From the NCBI RefSeq assembly GCF_038404745.2, contig NZ_JAYKTT020000049.1, positions 1 through 64,000 of the forward strand: 64,000 bases of DNA, read 5' to 3'. The position numbers and the translations under genes were made by a program. The notes below the pieces were generated by a model. That model was not told the origin of the DNA and did not search any database. It saw only the letters and a list, made by a program, of their open reading frames with translations. Source of the stretch: Chlorogloeopsis sp038404745. GTDB taxonomy: Bacteria; Cyanobacteriota; Cyanobacteriia; Cyanobacteriales; Nostocaceae. This document shows positions 1-7,809 of the stretch, one piece after another. Every line of letters begins with the position of its first letter. Within the stretch, counting starts at the first letter, position 1.

Positions 1-2
1 AA

Positions 3-1364
3 CAGCAAGAAATAAGAGAATTTGATTGGATATCTGTTCTAAGTCTCTGCAATTGGTTAGCAGAGAAATCTGAGGAATTCAAGAAATCTCAAACAATTTA
101 TAATGACCCCACCAGCAATTGGCTCGAACCTTGCCGAACAGTGGTAAACTTGCTTGGAGTCGGACTGAACGTTGATACAATAGCAATTCAGTTTAATTTT
201 CGTAATCAGGTTTGGAACATCCTCAGACTTTTAACTCAACATCCAGACCCCACACCACAAAGAGAAATGGAGTACCATAGCTCAAATAATAATTATAGTG
301 ACCTGGCAATTAATACTGTTCGCGGGAAAGCAATGCACACAGTTGTTCGCTATGCCCTCTGGATTCGTCGCCACTTTGAGCAAATACCTGAGAGTGCAGA
401 GCAGTTGCAACGAGGTTTTGATGAAATGCCAGAAGTACGGCAGGCACTTGATGAACATCTTAACCCAGATATAGAGCCATCTTTAGCAATACGCTCAGTT
501 TATGGTCAGTGGTTTCCTTGGCTGGCTTTACTAGATCCGCTATGGGCAAATCAAAGCATAGGAAAAATATTTTCACAGGATGAGACTTTTAGCAATCTGC
601 GACGTGCTGCTTGGGAAAGCTACATTAATTTTTCTGGTGTTTATGACAATACCTTTGATTTACTACATGAGGAATACCGCTATGCAGTTGAACAAATCGA
701 TCCCACTTTGATTGAACAAGAAAAACTGACAGATACTGATAAAGGCCTTGCCAATCACTTAATGACTTTCTACTGGCGTGGGAAGATGAATTTGGATGAG
801 CCAGGAGCATTACTAGCACGATTTTTTGAGTTAGCTTCTGATACGTTGCGTGGCTATGCTCTTGAATTTGTGGGGCGAAGCCTTAAGAACACACAAGATG
901 AGATAGATCCGCAAATCCTTAATAGTCTCCAATTGCTCTGGAAGAAGCGTTTTGAAACAGCGTTTAATTCTGCTGAAACTAGTTCCTACGCTACTGAACT
1001 TGCTGCTTTTGGCTGGTGGTTCGGTTCAGCAAAATTTGAGGACGCTTGGGCTATTGCACAGATTAAACAGATTCTTGAGTTAACTGGCAAAGTAGACCCT
1101 GATTTTTTGCTGCTGGAACGTCTAGCTGTACTTGTTGATACGATGCCAGAATCATCTGTCGAGTGCCTTGAACTGATGATTAAAAATGATAAGTCTGGTT
1201 GGAGTACCTATGGTTGGCAGAATGAAACTAAGGCTATCCTCAGTAAAGCTATTCAAAGCACCAGTGGCCAAGCAATAAAAACTGCTGAAAATATTATTCA
1301 AGATTTGGGCAAACGCGGACACTGGGAATATCGGAATTTACTTCCTCCTTCTGGAAGCAAATAA
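3..1364 (+). CDS. C-terminal part of a large uncharacterised protein (cut by window start)
   Basis: The reading frame is open from the first bases of the window, so the true start lies outside; the GTG at 141 is only an internal start-like codon. The visible 454 or so residues are mostly alpha-helical and aromatic-rich, with no recognisable catalytic motif. They look like the helical C-terminal region of a long multidomain protein, such as the sensor part of a STAND- or SIR2-type defence protein, but I cannot name a family. It ends in a serine/lysine tail. Downstream is a repeat-rich gap and then a decayed toxin-antitoxin locus, so this end of the window looks like an accessory region. The coding call is firm; the function is unknown. 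Confidence 0.75.
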   Translation, partial: QQEIREFDWISVLSLCNWLAEKSEEFKKSQTIYNDPTSNWLEPCRTVVNLLGVGLNVDTIAIQFNFRNQVWNILRLLTQHPDPTPQREMEYHSSNNNYSDLAINTVRGKAMHTVVRYALWIRRHFEQIPESAEQLQRGFDEMPEVRQALDEHLNPDIEPSLAIRSVYGQWFPWLALLDPLWANQSIGKIFSQDETFSNLRRAAWESYINFSGVYDNTFDLLHEEYRYAVEQIDPTLIEQEKLTDTDKGLANHLMTFYWRGKMNLDEPGALLARFFELASDTLRGYALEFVGRSLKNTQDEIDPQILNSLQLLWKKRFETAFNSAETSSYATELAAFGWWFGSAKFEDAWAIAQIKQILELTGKVDPDFLLLERLAVLVDTMPESSVECLELMIKNDKSGWSTYGWQNETKAILSKAIQSTSGQAIKTAENIIQDLGKRGHWEYRNLLPPSGSK

Positions 1365-1382
1365 CCCTATTTCGTCAAAGTG

Positions 1383-1425
1383 GACAGTAAGTCATCCAGC
1401 GAATGCAAAACTTAATTGCTTTTTC
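1383..1425 (-). repeat. Short fragment resembling an internal piece of holA
   Basis: About 43 bases here match bases 2380-2422 inside the holA gene at roughly 37 of 43 positions. In holA this stretch encodes part of the helix around LHLLDDLLSRS. The flanking bases do not match. It looks like the remnant of a second, diverged delta-subunit gene or an old partial duplication. Confidence 0.5.
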
Positions 1426-1495
1426 AGTTAAAGGATCTAAATTAGCTGTAGATTCATCTAAAGTAAAAATTGGTGGATTATTGATGATTGCCCTG

Positions 1496-1534
1496 GCGAT
1501 GCCTGCGGCGGGCTACGCCTACGCTAATCGCTGC
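1496..1534. repeat. Nostoc-type GC-rich dispersed repeat
   Basis: A GC-rich segment of the form GCGATGCCTGCGG followed by CGGGCTACGCCTACGC, which can fold back on itself. Related segments occur near 7680, 12196, 22410, 24940, 25860, 42720, 48350 and 62390. A small open frame across it (1403-1615) is not convincing as a gene. Confidence 0.7.
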
Positions 1535-1668
1535 TTCTGCCCTCACTGCGCCCGATACTGTATCATATTTTCGCGGAAATTGGCTAAATGTAAGAGGCTG
1601 AGGCTTTGGATTTAGAGATTAAAATAGAGTTAGTAAAGGTAGAGTTTACTTGATTGGGAGGTTCTATG

Positions 1669-1893
1669 ATGAACTTACAAGAAATTATTAATTCTATTGA
1701 AAGTTTGCCTACAGAAGAACTGGACTATTTGTTTGAGTTTCTCCGTAAAAAAAAGGAGGAATCTAGAGGGGATAATTTTTGGGAGGGATTACAAAAATTT
1801 AGAAGCGTAATCCAAAGCGAGGGGATTATCTTTACTGATGATGATTTCGCTGACTTACGAGAGCGCAGTGTGGTCAGAGAAATTGAACTATGA
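1669..1893 (+). CDS. Small antitoxin-like protein upstream of a PIN-toxin stub
   Basis: A 74-residue charged protein beginning MNLQEIINSIESLPTEELD, typical in size and style of cyanobacterial antitoxins that pair with PIN ribonucleases. The ATG at 1669 sits seven bases after a GGGAGG ribosome-binding site; the ATG at 1666 is an alternative. The stop overlaps the start of the next frame (ATGA), the usual coupling of antitoxin and toxin. The partner is only a stub of about 20 codons, so the antitoxin may be an orphan. The family assignment rests on context and size more than on a motif. Confidence 0.6.
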   Translation: MNLQEIINSIESLPTEELDYLFEFLRKKKEESRGDNFWEGLQKFRSVIQSEGIIFTDDDFADLRERSVVREIEL

Positions 1894-1952
1894 GCTTGAA
1901 ATACTTACTTGATACCAATATTCTCAAGAGAGCCAGCACGTCCTATTCCTAA
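1890..1952 (+). pseudogene. Truncated PIN-domain toxin (VapC-like), first stub
   Basis: Starts ATGA-overlapped with the antitoxin stop and reads MSLKYLLDTNILKRAS, the classic N-terminus of a PIN ribonuclease with the first catalytic Asp in LLDTNI. It stops after 20 codons. The rest of the roughly 130-residue domain is absent downstream, so this is a 5' remnant. Confidence 0.65.
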
Positions 1953-1969
1953 AATGAGAAACATAACTT

Positions 1970-2020
1970 GTGAAAGTTTTGTTAGATACTAATATCATTA
2001 TTAGTGAATTTGGATTTTAG
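1970..2020 (+). pseudogene. Truncated PIN-domain toxin, second stub
   Basis: From a GTG, the frame reads (M)KVLLDTNIIISEFGF and then stops. It again carries the PIN LLDTNI motif but differs in sequence from the stub just upstream, so it is a second toxin start rather than a frameshifted continuation of the first. No antitoxin frame precedes it directly. It is probably a deletion junction in a toxin-antitoxin array. Confidence 0.5.
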
Positions 2021-2075
2021 ACTGAAATCAAATATACAATCCAAAATCCAAAACTCTCAGTCAACTTTATGTTGA

Positions 2076-3029
2076 TTAAGTTAACTTAAATAACCTGCTA
2101 ACACTAAGAATTATTAGCAGTAAATCCTTACTTTCAGCACCCCTCTTAATAGACATTTCCAAGTCCAGCATCATAGTTACTGCTTTAGCTAAAGTATTGA
2201 TAGTTGTATTTGCTACCTCCTGACGCAAGTAGTAAATGCGATTAGGATTGCTGATACTGCACAGTTGAGCTAATTCACTATCTTTCTTAACCCCAGAAAC
2301 AATTGCAGACTTAACCCACAGCCAAGTTCTAAACTGTGTTAGGAGAGTAGCAACAATCACCATTAATGGTTCCGATCGTGACAGTAAATCATCCAGCAGG
2401 TGCAAAACTTGATTGCTTTCTCCTTGGCGAATAGCAGATGCCAGTTGTAGGCTATTCTGAGTCTGACATGGCACTAACTCTTTTACTTCTCCAAGTTCAA
2501 GTTGTCTGCCATTACCATAAATATACAGTTTGCGTAACTCTGTGGCTGCACGAGTCATGTCGTTACCAATTGCTTCTGCTAGATATTCCACTGCACCCTT
2601 TGACAGCACCAGCTTAATTTTTTTAACCTGAGTACTGATCGCTTTTTCAATTAAATCAGTACGCCAAGGTGGTATCAATGGAAACTCCAACAACTTGGCA
2701 TACTTGACAAGATGTTTGTAAATCTTCAGGCGCTTATCTACATTGGTGGCGACAAACACCAGAATTGTGAATTCAGGCACTTGAACAAGCTGCTGCAAAG
2801 TTTCTAACTCAGTATCACCCCACTGCTTGAGGTGGCAATTTTCCACAATCACCAGTTTTTTACCACCAGTCAGGGAACGAGTGCGAGCTACGCTGATAGC
2901 TTGGTCAAGGTGATCGGCTGGAAATCGGTGATAGCAAAGTGTGAGCCATTGGGTATCAATCTCTGCTTTGTATTGGTTGAGCTGTTCCTGGATGGCATAT
3001 TCGTCGTCACCTGTCAGCAAGACAATCAT
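2076..3029 (-). CDS. holA: DNA polymerase III delta subunit (clamp-loader wrench)
   Basis: A 317-residue protein matching the HolA pattern: N-terminal MIVLLTGDDEYAIQEQ, a degenerate AAA core without a working P-loop, the segment VIVENCHLKQW, and a C-terminal helical collar domain. Delta opens the sliding clamp during loading. The start codon overlaps the dnaX stop by four bases (ATGA), so the two are translationally coupled. A chromosomal holA would be expected elsewhere, so this is probably a plasmid-borne paralogue. The delta-prime gene (holB) and the polymerase alpha gene were not seen in the window. Confidence 0.85.
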   Translation of the reverse strand: MIVLLTGDDEYAIQEQLNQYKAEIDTQWLTLCYHRFPADHLDQAISVARTRSLTGGKKLVIVENCHLKQWGDTELETLQQLVQVPEFTILVFVATNVDKRLKIYKHLVKYAKLLEFPLIPPWRTDLIEKAISTQVKKIKLVLSKGAVEYLAEAIGNDMTRAATELRKLYIYGNGRQLELGEVKELVPCQTQNSLQLASAIRQGESNQVLHLLDDLLSRSEPLMVIVATLLTQFRTWLWVKSAIVSGVKKDSELAQLCSISNPNRIYYLRQEVANTTINTLAKAVTMMLDLEMSIKRGAESKDLLLIILSVSRLFKLT

Positions 3030-4471
3030 CCTTTTACCCTCCCATTACTGCTCTTGTTTGCAGTTTTAATTAGCACAGTCATTGGTTTTTGACTTTGGGT
3101 AGCTCGTTGCAGCATTTTAGCGATCGCCTCTTTACTACTCTCAAACTTCTTGAGGTAAGCTGGTGTAACCTCTAAAATTGCCTTGTCACCTTGCAATTTA
3201 ACGAGATTTGCATGAGCCAACAGCTTTTGATTGCTGGGTTTAGCTGTATCCATCACAGAAAGCCAAATTTGAGCCAGGTTAGCGGTATTGGCTGCAACTG
3301 CTGGTAACAATTTGCTATCATGCCCTTTGTCATTTACAGGTTTAGCAGTTAGCGTCTTGGTTGCACTGACAGGCAATAAACTGGGTATCAGGTTCAGTAA
3401 GCAAACTTCTAGCCACACAGCAGCATTTACTGTGTACCGAAGATAGTTTTCTGCTTTTTGTAACTCTGTTAGAGACAAGTTAAGCGTCTCGAAATTCCAG
3501 TGATTTGCTAAAGCCTTGAGTTGAGCATAGCTAACACAACCAGTTAGCAGGGATTGGTCTTTGGGTGCAGACTTGATAATCAATAAATCTCGGTATGTTT
3601 GCAGTAAGTTGGAGAGAATCAATTTGGGCGTTTTTCCAGAATCTACTAAAACTCTTGCTACTTGCAGCAAGTTAAAGGTGTTATTCGTGGATATTGCCTG
3701 TAAAATTGACATTAATTCTGTTTCTGTCACACCACCAGCAATTTCCATGACATGATTGGCAGTGATATCTTCATCTAAAAGACTCACCTGACCGAGTAAT
3801 TGCAGTGCATCTCTGAGTCCACCATCGCCCAGGCGTGCGATCGCTGTTAGTGCCTGATCATCAATAGAGATAGATTCTGCATCTGCTACAATACCGAGGT
3901 GCTGCACAATTGCCTGAACAGACAAAGTGCGGAAATTAAACACCTGACAACGGCTGACAATGGTAGGTAACACCTTGTGCAATTCTGTAGTGCAGAGAAT
4001 GAATACTACATGAGGTGGCGGTTCTTCAATACACTTAAGTAAAGCATTGAAGGCGTTACCGGTTAGACAATGGCACTCATCGAGAATAAAAATTCGGTAA
4101 CGTCCTGCAACAGGTGCTAAGGTACTGCGCTCAATTAAAGCACGGGCATCATCTACACCATTATTAGAAGCAGCATCAATTTCACTAACATCTAGGCTAT
4201 TACTGGTTTCAATTGAACGGCAGGATTGACAAATACCACAAGGTTGGTCAGTTGGTTTTTTAGTGTTGAGGCAGTTCAGTGATTTAGCAAATATCCGAGC
4301 AGTTGAAGTTTTACCTGTGCCTCTAGAACCTGTGAATAAATAAGCTGGTGCAATTTGCAGGTATTTTACAGCATTAGTCAGAGCAGTTTTGATGTAGGGC
4401 TGTCCAACTAATTCGGCTATTGTCTGGGGTCGATATTTTTGATGTATGGCGACTGTAGACATAGGATTCAT
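3026..4471 (-). CDS. dnaX: DNA polymerase III gamma/tau subunit (clamp-loader ATPase)
   Basis: Core ATPase of the clamp loader. The sequence shows the family opening IHQKYRPQTIAELVGQ, Walker A GSRGTGKT, a zinc site with CGICQSC plus an upstream Cys, the Walker B variant LDECH, and a sensor region ending in VSRC. The ATG at 4471 has AAGG just upstream; in-frame ATGs at 4462 and 4525 are alternatives. At about 480 residues it is short for a cyanobacterial tau and has little of the usual polymerase-binding tail, so it may act mainly as gamma. It is coupled to holA downstream. Confidence 0.88.
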   Translation of the reverse strand: MNPMSTVAIHQKYRPQTIAELVGQPYIKTALTNAVKYLQIAPAYLFTGSRGTGKTSTARIFAKSLNCLNTKKPTDQPCGICQSCRSIETSNSLDVSEIDAASNNGVDDARALIERSTLAPVAGRYRIFILDECHCLTGNAFNALLKCIEEPPPHVVFILCTTELHKVLPTIVSRCQVFNFRTLSVQAIVQHLGIVADAESISIDDQALTAIARLGDGGLRDALQLLGQVSLLDEDITANHVMEIAGGVTETELMSILQAISTNNTFNLLQVARVLVDSGKTPKLILSNLLQTYRDLLIIKSAPKDQSLLTGCVSYAQLKALANHWNFETLNLSLTELQKAENYLRYTVNAAVWLEVCLLNLIPSLLPVSATKTLTAKPVNDKGHDSKLLPAVAANTANLAQIWLSVMDTAKPSNQKLLAHANLVKLQGDKAILEVTPAYLKKFESSKEAIAKMLQRATQSQKPMTVLIKTANKSSNGRVKG

Positions 4472-4708
4472 TAACCTTAAGTTGTCGCCCTTACCCCTGT
4501 TAAGGGGGTGTAATTTTGAATCCAAAATAGGCTGATTTGCTCAACCGTTACCAGTAAGATTTACCAATACCAGAAGTTGAGTACACCTAATTATTTAAAC
4601 GTTGAAACAGGTGGATAAATTTATTGAATTTATAACCGAGCTATAGCGATTTTAGAATTCATATCCTTGGCTCATACAATGCTAAATTTCTATTTTTTAC
4701 CTGTCTCC

Positions 4709-5062
4709 TTAAGCAGTAGCGAATTCTGTTAAACCTCGTTTACTGGGATGATGGAAACCCAAAACAATATCGGCTTGGGGTATTCCGGCTGATAGTAAAT
4801 CATCAACAACGCATAAATTAGTTGCATCTTCTTCCACCCAAACTTTGCCGTTTTTAATGCAGAGATAGATGATAATATACTGTATTTGCTTTTTGTCATC
4901 CCAACCAAACCTAAACCAAAGATATTGATCTCTTGTTTCATCAAAAGCCAAGCGATCGCTTACTTCAACTCCCGCATCTTTTACAACTTGAGTCTTAGTA
5001 GTTTCGTAATACTCAGTCAATATTTTCTTGATAGCATTGCGATATTGGTCTAGCTTATCCAT
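4709..5062 (-). CDS. xisI: XisI-family protein (fdxN-element excision controlling factor)
   Basis: A 117-residue protein with the XisI signature: MDKLDQYRNAIKKILTEY at the start, a central FGWDDKKQIQ, KVWVEEDATN, and the C-terminal AGIPQADIVLGFHHP. XisI was described as an accessory factor for excision of the fdxN element in Anabaena heterocysts; many Nostocales carry several xisH/xisI copies of unknown role. A strong AGGAGG ribosome-binding site lies ten bases before the ATG. No xisH is adjacent, so this copy is an orphan, and it sits between the clamp-loader pair and the clamp gene. Confidence 0.88.
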   Translation of the reverse strand: MDKLDQYRNAIKKILTEYYETTKTQVVKDAGVEVSDRLAFDETRDQYLWFRFGWDDKKQIQYIIIYLCIKNGKVWVEEDATNLCVVDDLLSAGIPQADIVLGFHHPSKRGLTEFATA

Positions 5063-5315
5063 TGCCGAATTTCCTCCTTTTCTGTATTTACAACTATTAA
5101 CAGCAGGTGATTTTCATTAATAACTGCTTGTTTGGTATTTTGGCGGCAACTAGTCGGATATTTACCGCCAAAATGCACAGTTTCTATTTGTCAAAATCGA
5201 GGATTTTCGTTTATATTGTCCAGTTTTGTCCAGAGTTGCTCAAATCCCCGTCTAAAATAAACACTACTCGTATCCAAAACAACCTACAAAACTTCAAGAT
5301 TGCGGTTAACATTTA

Positions 5316-6767
5316 TTAAGTATTTAGAGTGTACAGTGGCAATAAGAATTGACGCATTTCCATTTGCAGTTCTGGATTTGGTCTATCTCCATAAGGAACC
5401 AACATGGCAGGATGATCTGATTGTTGCAAGTGCATTTTGATAGCGGAACTAGGAATTGCTTTGGCTGCTTCTACTAAATACTTGAGGTTAAACTGGATAT
5501 TCAATGACATTTCTGATGGTAGATGAGCAGCAATAACCTGATCGCCTTTGCCAAACTCCCGTTCAATTGATAATCGTAACTGCTGCAAACTTCCATCAAA
5601 CTGTAAATAAATACCTTTCTCTTTTTTATCTGTTAACACAGATAAGCGTTCCAGTGCTTTGACTAAGAATGCTTTTTCTAGGATTACTTCTCGGTCAAAG
5701 CTAAATTTTGCCAATAGCTGTTCGCAGTCAGGGTAAGTTCCTTCCAGACATTGACATCTGAGGATAATATCTTGCCAAGCAAAACCCAAGCGATTACTTT
5801 GGGCATCATACAACAGATTAATGAATTCGACAGAATCATCCAAGTTACGCGCTAGTTCCTTGAGGACTCGACCGGGAATAGTAAATTGTATCTCTGAAGA
5901 TTCTACTTGTTTACGGGGTTTTCTACCAATTCCTTGAGTTGAAAGTTCAGTGGTTGCGACTCGATGCCCATCAGTACCAATAAACTTTAACTTCTCCTGT
6001 GTAAGTTGGATATGAACTCCGGTCAAGATATATTTATTTTCATCAGTGCTAATAGCATAAATCACACCTTTCAAACCATCTTTGAAAACTGTTGTTGGCA
6101 GAGGAATGGGAGTAGCATCAATTGTAGAACTAGGTGGAAATTCTTCAGCACTAATGCCTCTAATTTCATATTTTCCATCAGCATCAGATAAACTGAGAGA
6201 GCAGATTTTGGTTTGCTTATCCTCATCATTAAGCTGTATAATCTGAGTCTGACTACTAAGGCTAATATTACCATTAGGGCAATGCTTAACTATTTCAAAT
6301 AGCATTTCTACTGGCACAGTGATTTCACCCTTGAGCAACACCTGGGCTTCAAAACTTGCCTGAATTATTAATGCTAAATCAGTAACAGTTAAATGTATCT
6401 GTTGTCTTTCGACATCTGCAATGATTAGAACATTAGCAAGAATCGGATGGGTAGGTTTAGCTGGGGTAGCACAACTAACTAAAGAGAGTGCATCGTGAAA
6501 TTTAGTTTGTGAGCAGATTACCTCCATTCCTGATTCTATAAATGGTTGAGAGTTTAACTCTGATTTGGCAGAACGTTTATTAGTACGCTTATTTGAGATA
6601 GGCTCAGTTGAAGTATCAGCATCTGAAGATGTAGGTTTTTTCTTTTTACCTGTAGATATTTCTGGGATATTTGCTGATACTTCATTTTCGCCTTTAGGAT
6701 TAGCTACACTTGTTTGTTTTGTCTGATTGGCAGGCTTTACCCTTTGTTTCGATGCTGTTTGAGTCAT
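5316..6767 (-). CDS. dnaN: DNA polymerase III beta sliding clamp with a basic N-terminal extension
   Basis: Residues 81-483 match a beta clamp: MEVICSQTKFHDALSLVS, then PTHPILANVLI, three repeated clamp folds and a C-terminal MLVPYGDRP-like end. The clamp encircles DNA and tethers the polymerase. The frame has about 80 additional residues in front, rich in K, T, S and N (GKKKKPTSS, NKRTNKRSAK), which chromosomal clamps lack. An in-frame ATG at 6527 would give a standard-length protein, so the extension may or may not be translated; the upstream ATG has only a weak AGAAAG site. It neighbours the clamp-loader genes on the same strand. Confidence 0.88.
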   Translation of the reverse strand: MTQTASKQRVKPANQTKQTSVANPKGENEVSANIPEISTGKKKKPTSSDADTSTEPISNKRTNKRSAKSELNSQPFIESGMEVICSQTKFHDALSLVSCATPAKPTHPILANVLIIADVERQQIHLTVTDLALIIQASFEAQVLLKGEITVPVEMLFEIVKHCPNGNISLSSQTQIIQLNDEDKQTKICSLSLSDADGKYEIRGISAEEFPPSSTIDATPIPLPTTVFKDGLKGVIYAISTDENKYILTGVHIQLTQEKLKFIGTDGHRVATTELSTQGIGRKPRKQVESSEIQFTIPGRVLKELARNLDDSVEFINLLYDAQSNRLGFAWQDIILRCQCLEGTYPDCEQLLAKFSFDREVILEKAFLVKALERLSVLTDKKEKGIYLQFDGSLQQLRLSIEREFGKGDQVIAAHLPSEMSLNIQFNLKYLVEAAKAIPSSAIKMHLQQSDHPAMLVPYGDRPNPELQMEMRQFLLPLYTLNT

Positions 6768-6966
6768 GATAATTTCTTTCTGGTTGCGTCATTGTTAGAA
6801 AGGTGACTGCGATAGCAGAAAATAAAGGATGTGAAGTTTTGAATCAGATGCTTTTACTCTGTGAGACATACGGAAGTTTACTGATATATCCCATTTAAGC
6901 GCTCTCAAATAAGCCTTTATTCTAATCGTAGCTTTGGGAATATCTGGCTCCGCTCCTGAATTATTT

Positions 6967-7518
6967 CTACAAATGCCTCCAAAAGTTCTTTCCAATGCTT
7001 TTTAAACTGATAACTTTGCTGTTATTAGCAGATTCTTCTGTAGTGTTATCAGCCAGCACAGAATCAGTTTCCAACAAAGAGTTCAGCAGTGATAGTTGAT
7101 GTTCAACATCTGCCACATCGCGGTATATTCGAGACGGGTCTATTTTCATTCCTAAAGGTGTAGGAACGATTTTCAAATATTGGTTTAATGTCTCTAGATA
7201 ATTTCTATTGGCAAATTGTCTTTGTGCTACATAAGGGCGCAAAATCTCCAGTAATTGGATAGCTCTTTTGATTTCTAGAGAATCAGAAGTACTATCAATT
7301 TGAGGTTGGCTTTCTCGGTAGCCTTTCATTTTCTTCTCAGCCACGAGATTATGAAATTTAGAAACTGCTTGTTGATAATTACCGAAAGAGTGAACTTTTT
7401 GCTGAGATTTGTAGCCGACCCTACCCCACTCAACAGTTAGATTACCTTGCTCAACTTTTGCACTCCAGAATTTGTTACTGTTCTGAGCTGCATTTACAAA
7501 TATTAAGTAAATTTCCAT
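6967..7518 (-). CDS. WGR-domain protein
   Basis: The first 75 residues form a WGR domain: NKFWSAKVEQGNLTVEWGRV, followed by a region ending FHNLVAEKKMKGYRE. WGR modules bind nucleic acid or nucleic-acid-processing partners (PARPs, some bacterial regulators). The remaining 100 or so residues are helical and low in motifs, so this is not a full PARP. It lies upstream of dnaN on the same strand, about 200 bases away, which suggests a nucleic-acid role linked to the replication block. The specific function is unknown. Confidence 0.75.
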   Translation of the reverse strand: MEIYLIFVNAAQNSNKFWSAKVEQGNLTVEWGRVGYKSQQKVHSFGNYQQAVSKFHNLVAEKKMKGYRESQPQIDSTSDSLEIKRAIQLLEILRPYVAQRQFANRNYLETLNQYLKIVPTPLGMKIDPSRIYRDVADVEHQLSLLNSLLETDSVLADNTTEESANNSKVISLKSIGKNFWRHL

Positions 7519-7677
7519 ATTTTTGACCTAATTTAAAGTACAATATTGCCATGTCAAATGAACATCTGTTGTTAAAATGTTCATTTGATAAAAGCTTCAA
7601 ATCATTACTAATTAGGCATTGCCAAATTAGTAAAAATTTAACGTGGAGTAACTTATTTCATTTTGTCGTTCGTTTCT

Positions 7678-7790
7678 CTTTTTAGGCTGCGCCCTAAGCG
7701 AAGCTATGCCGCAGGCTTTACGAGACCCTATTCGCGATGGGCTACGCCCCCCTGTTCGCGATCGCTCACCGCAGACATCGCTTCTTGGTC
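7678..7790. repeat. Cluster of Nostoc-type GC-rich repeats
   Basis: A composite of short palindromic pieces (GGCTGCGCCCTAAGCG, TTCGCGATGGGCTACGC, TTCGCGATCGC) in the gap between the WGR gene and the AAA gene. It includes HIP1 and several fold-back segments related to those elsewhere in the window. No gene is visible in 7519-7809. Confidence 0.65.
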
Positions 7791-7809
7791 TTAGAAGAAG
7801 CGCATTTAT

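Noticed and set aside
1403..1615. A 70-codon open frame in the gap after the first gene
   Set aside because: It runs through a GC-rich repeat and a holA-like fragment, with no family or ribosome-binding site.
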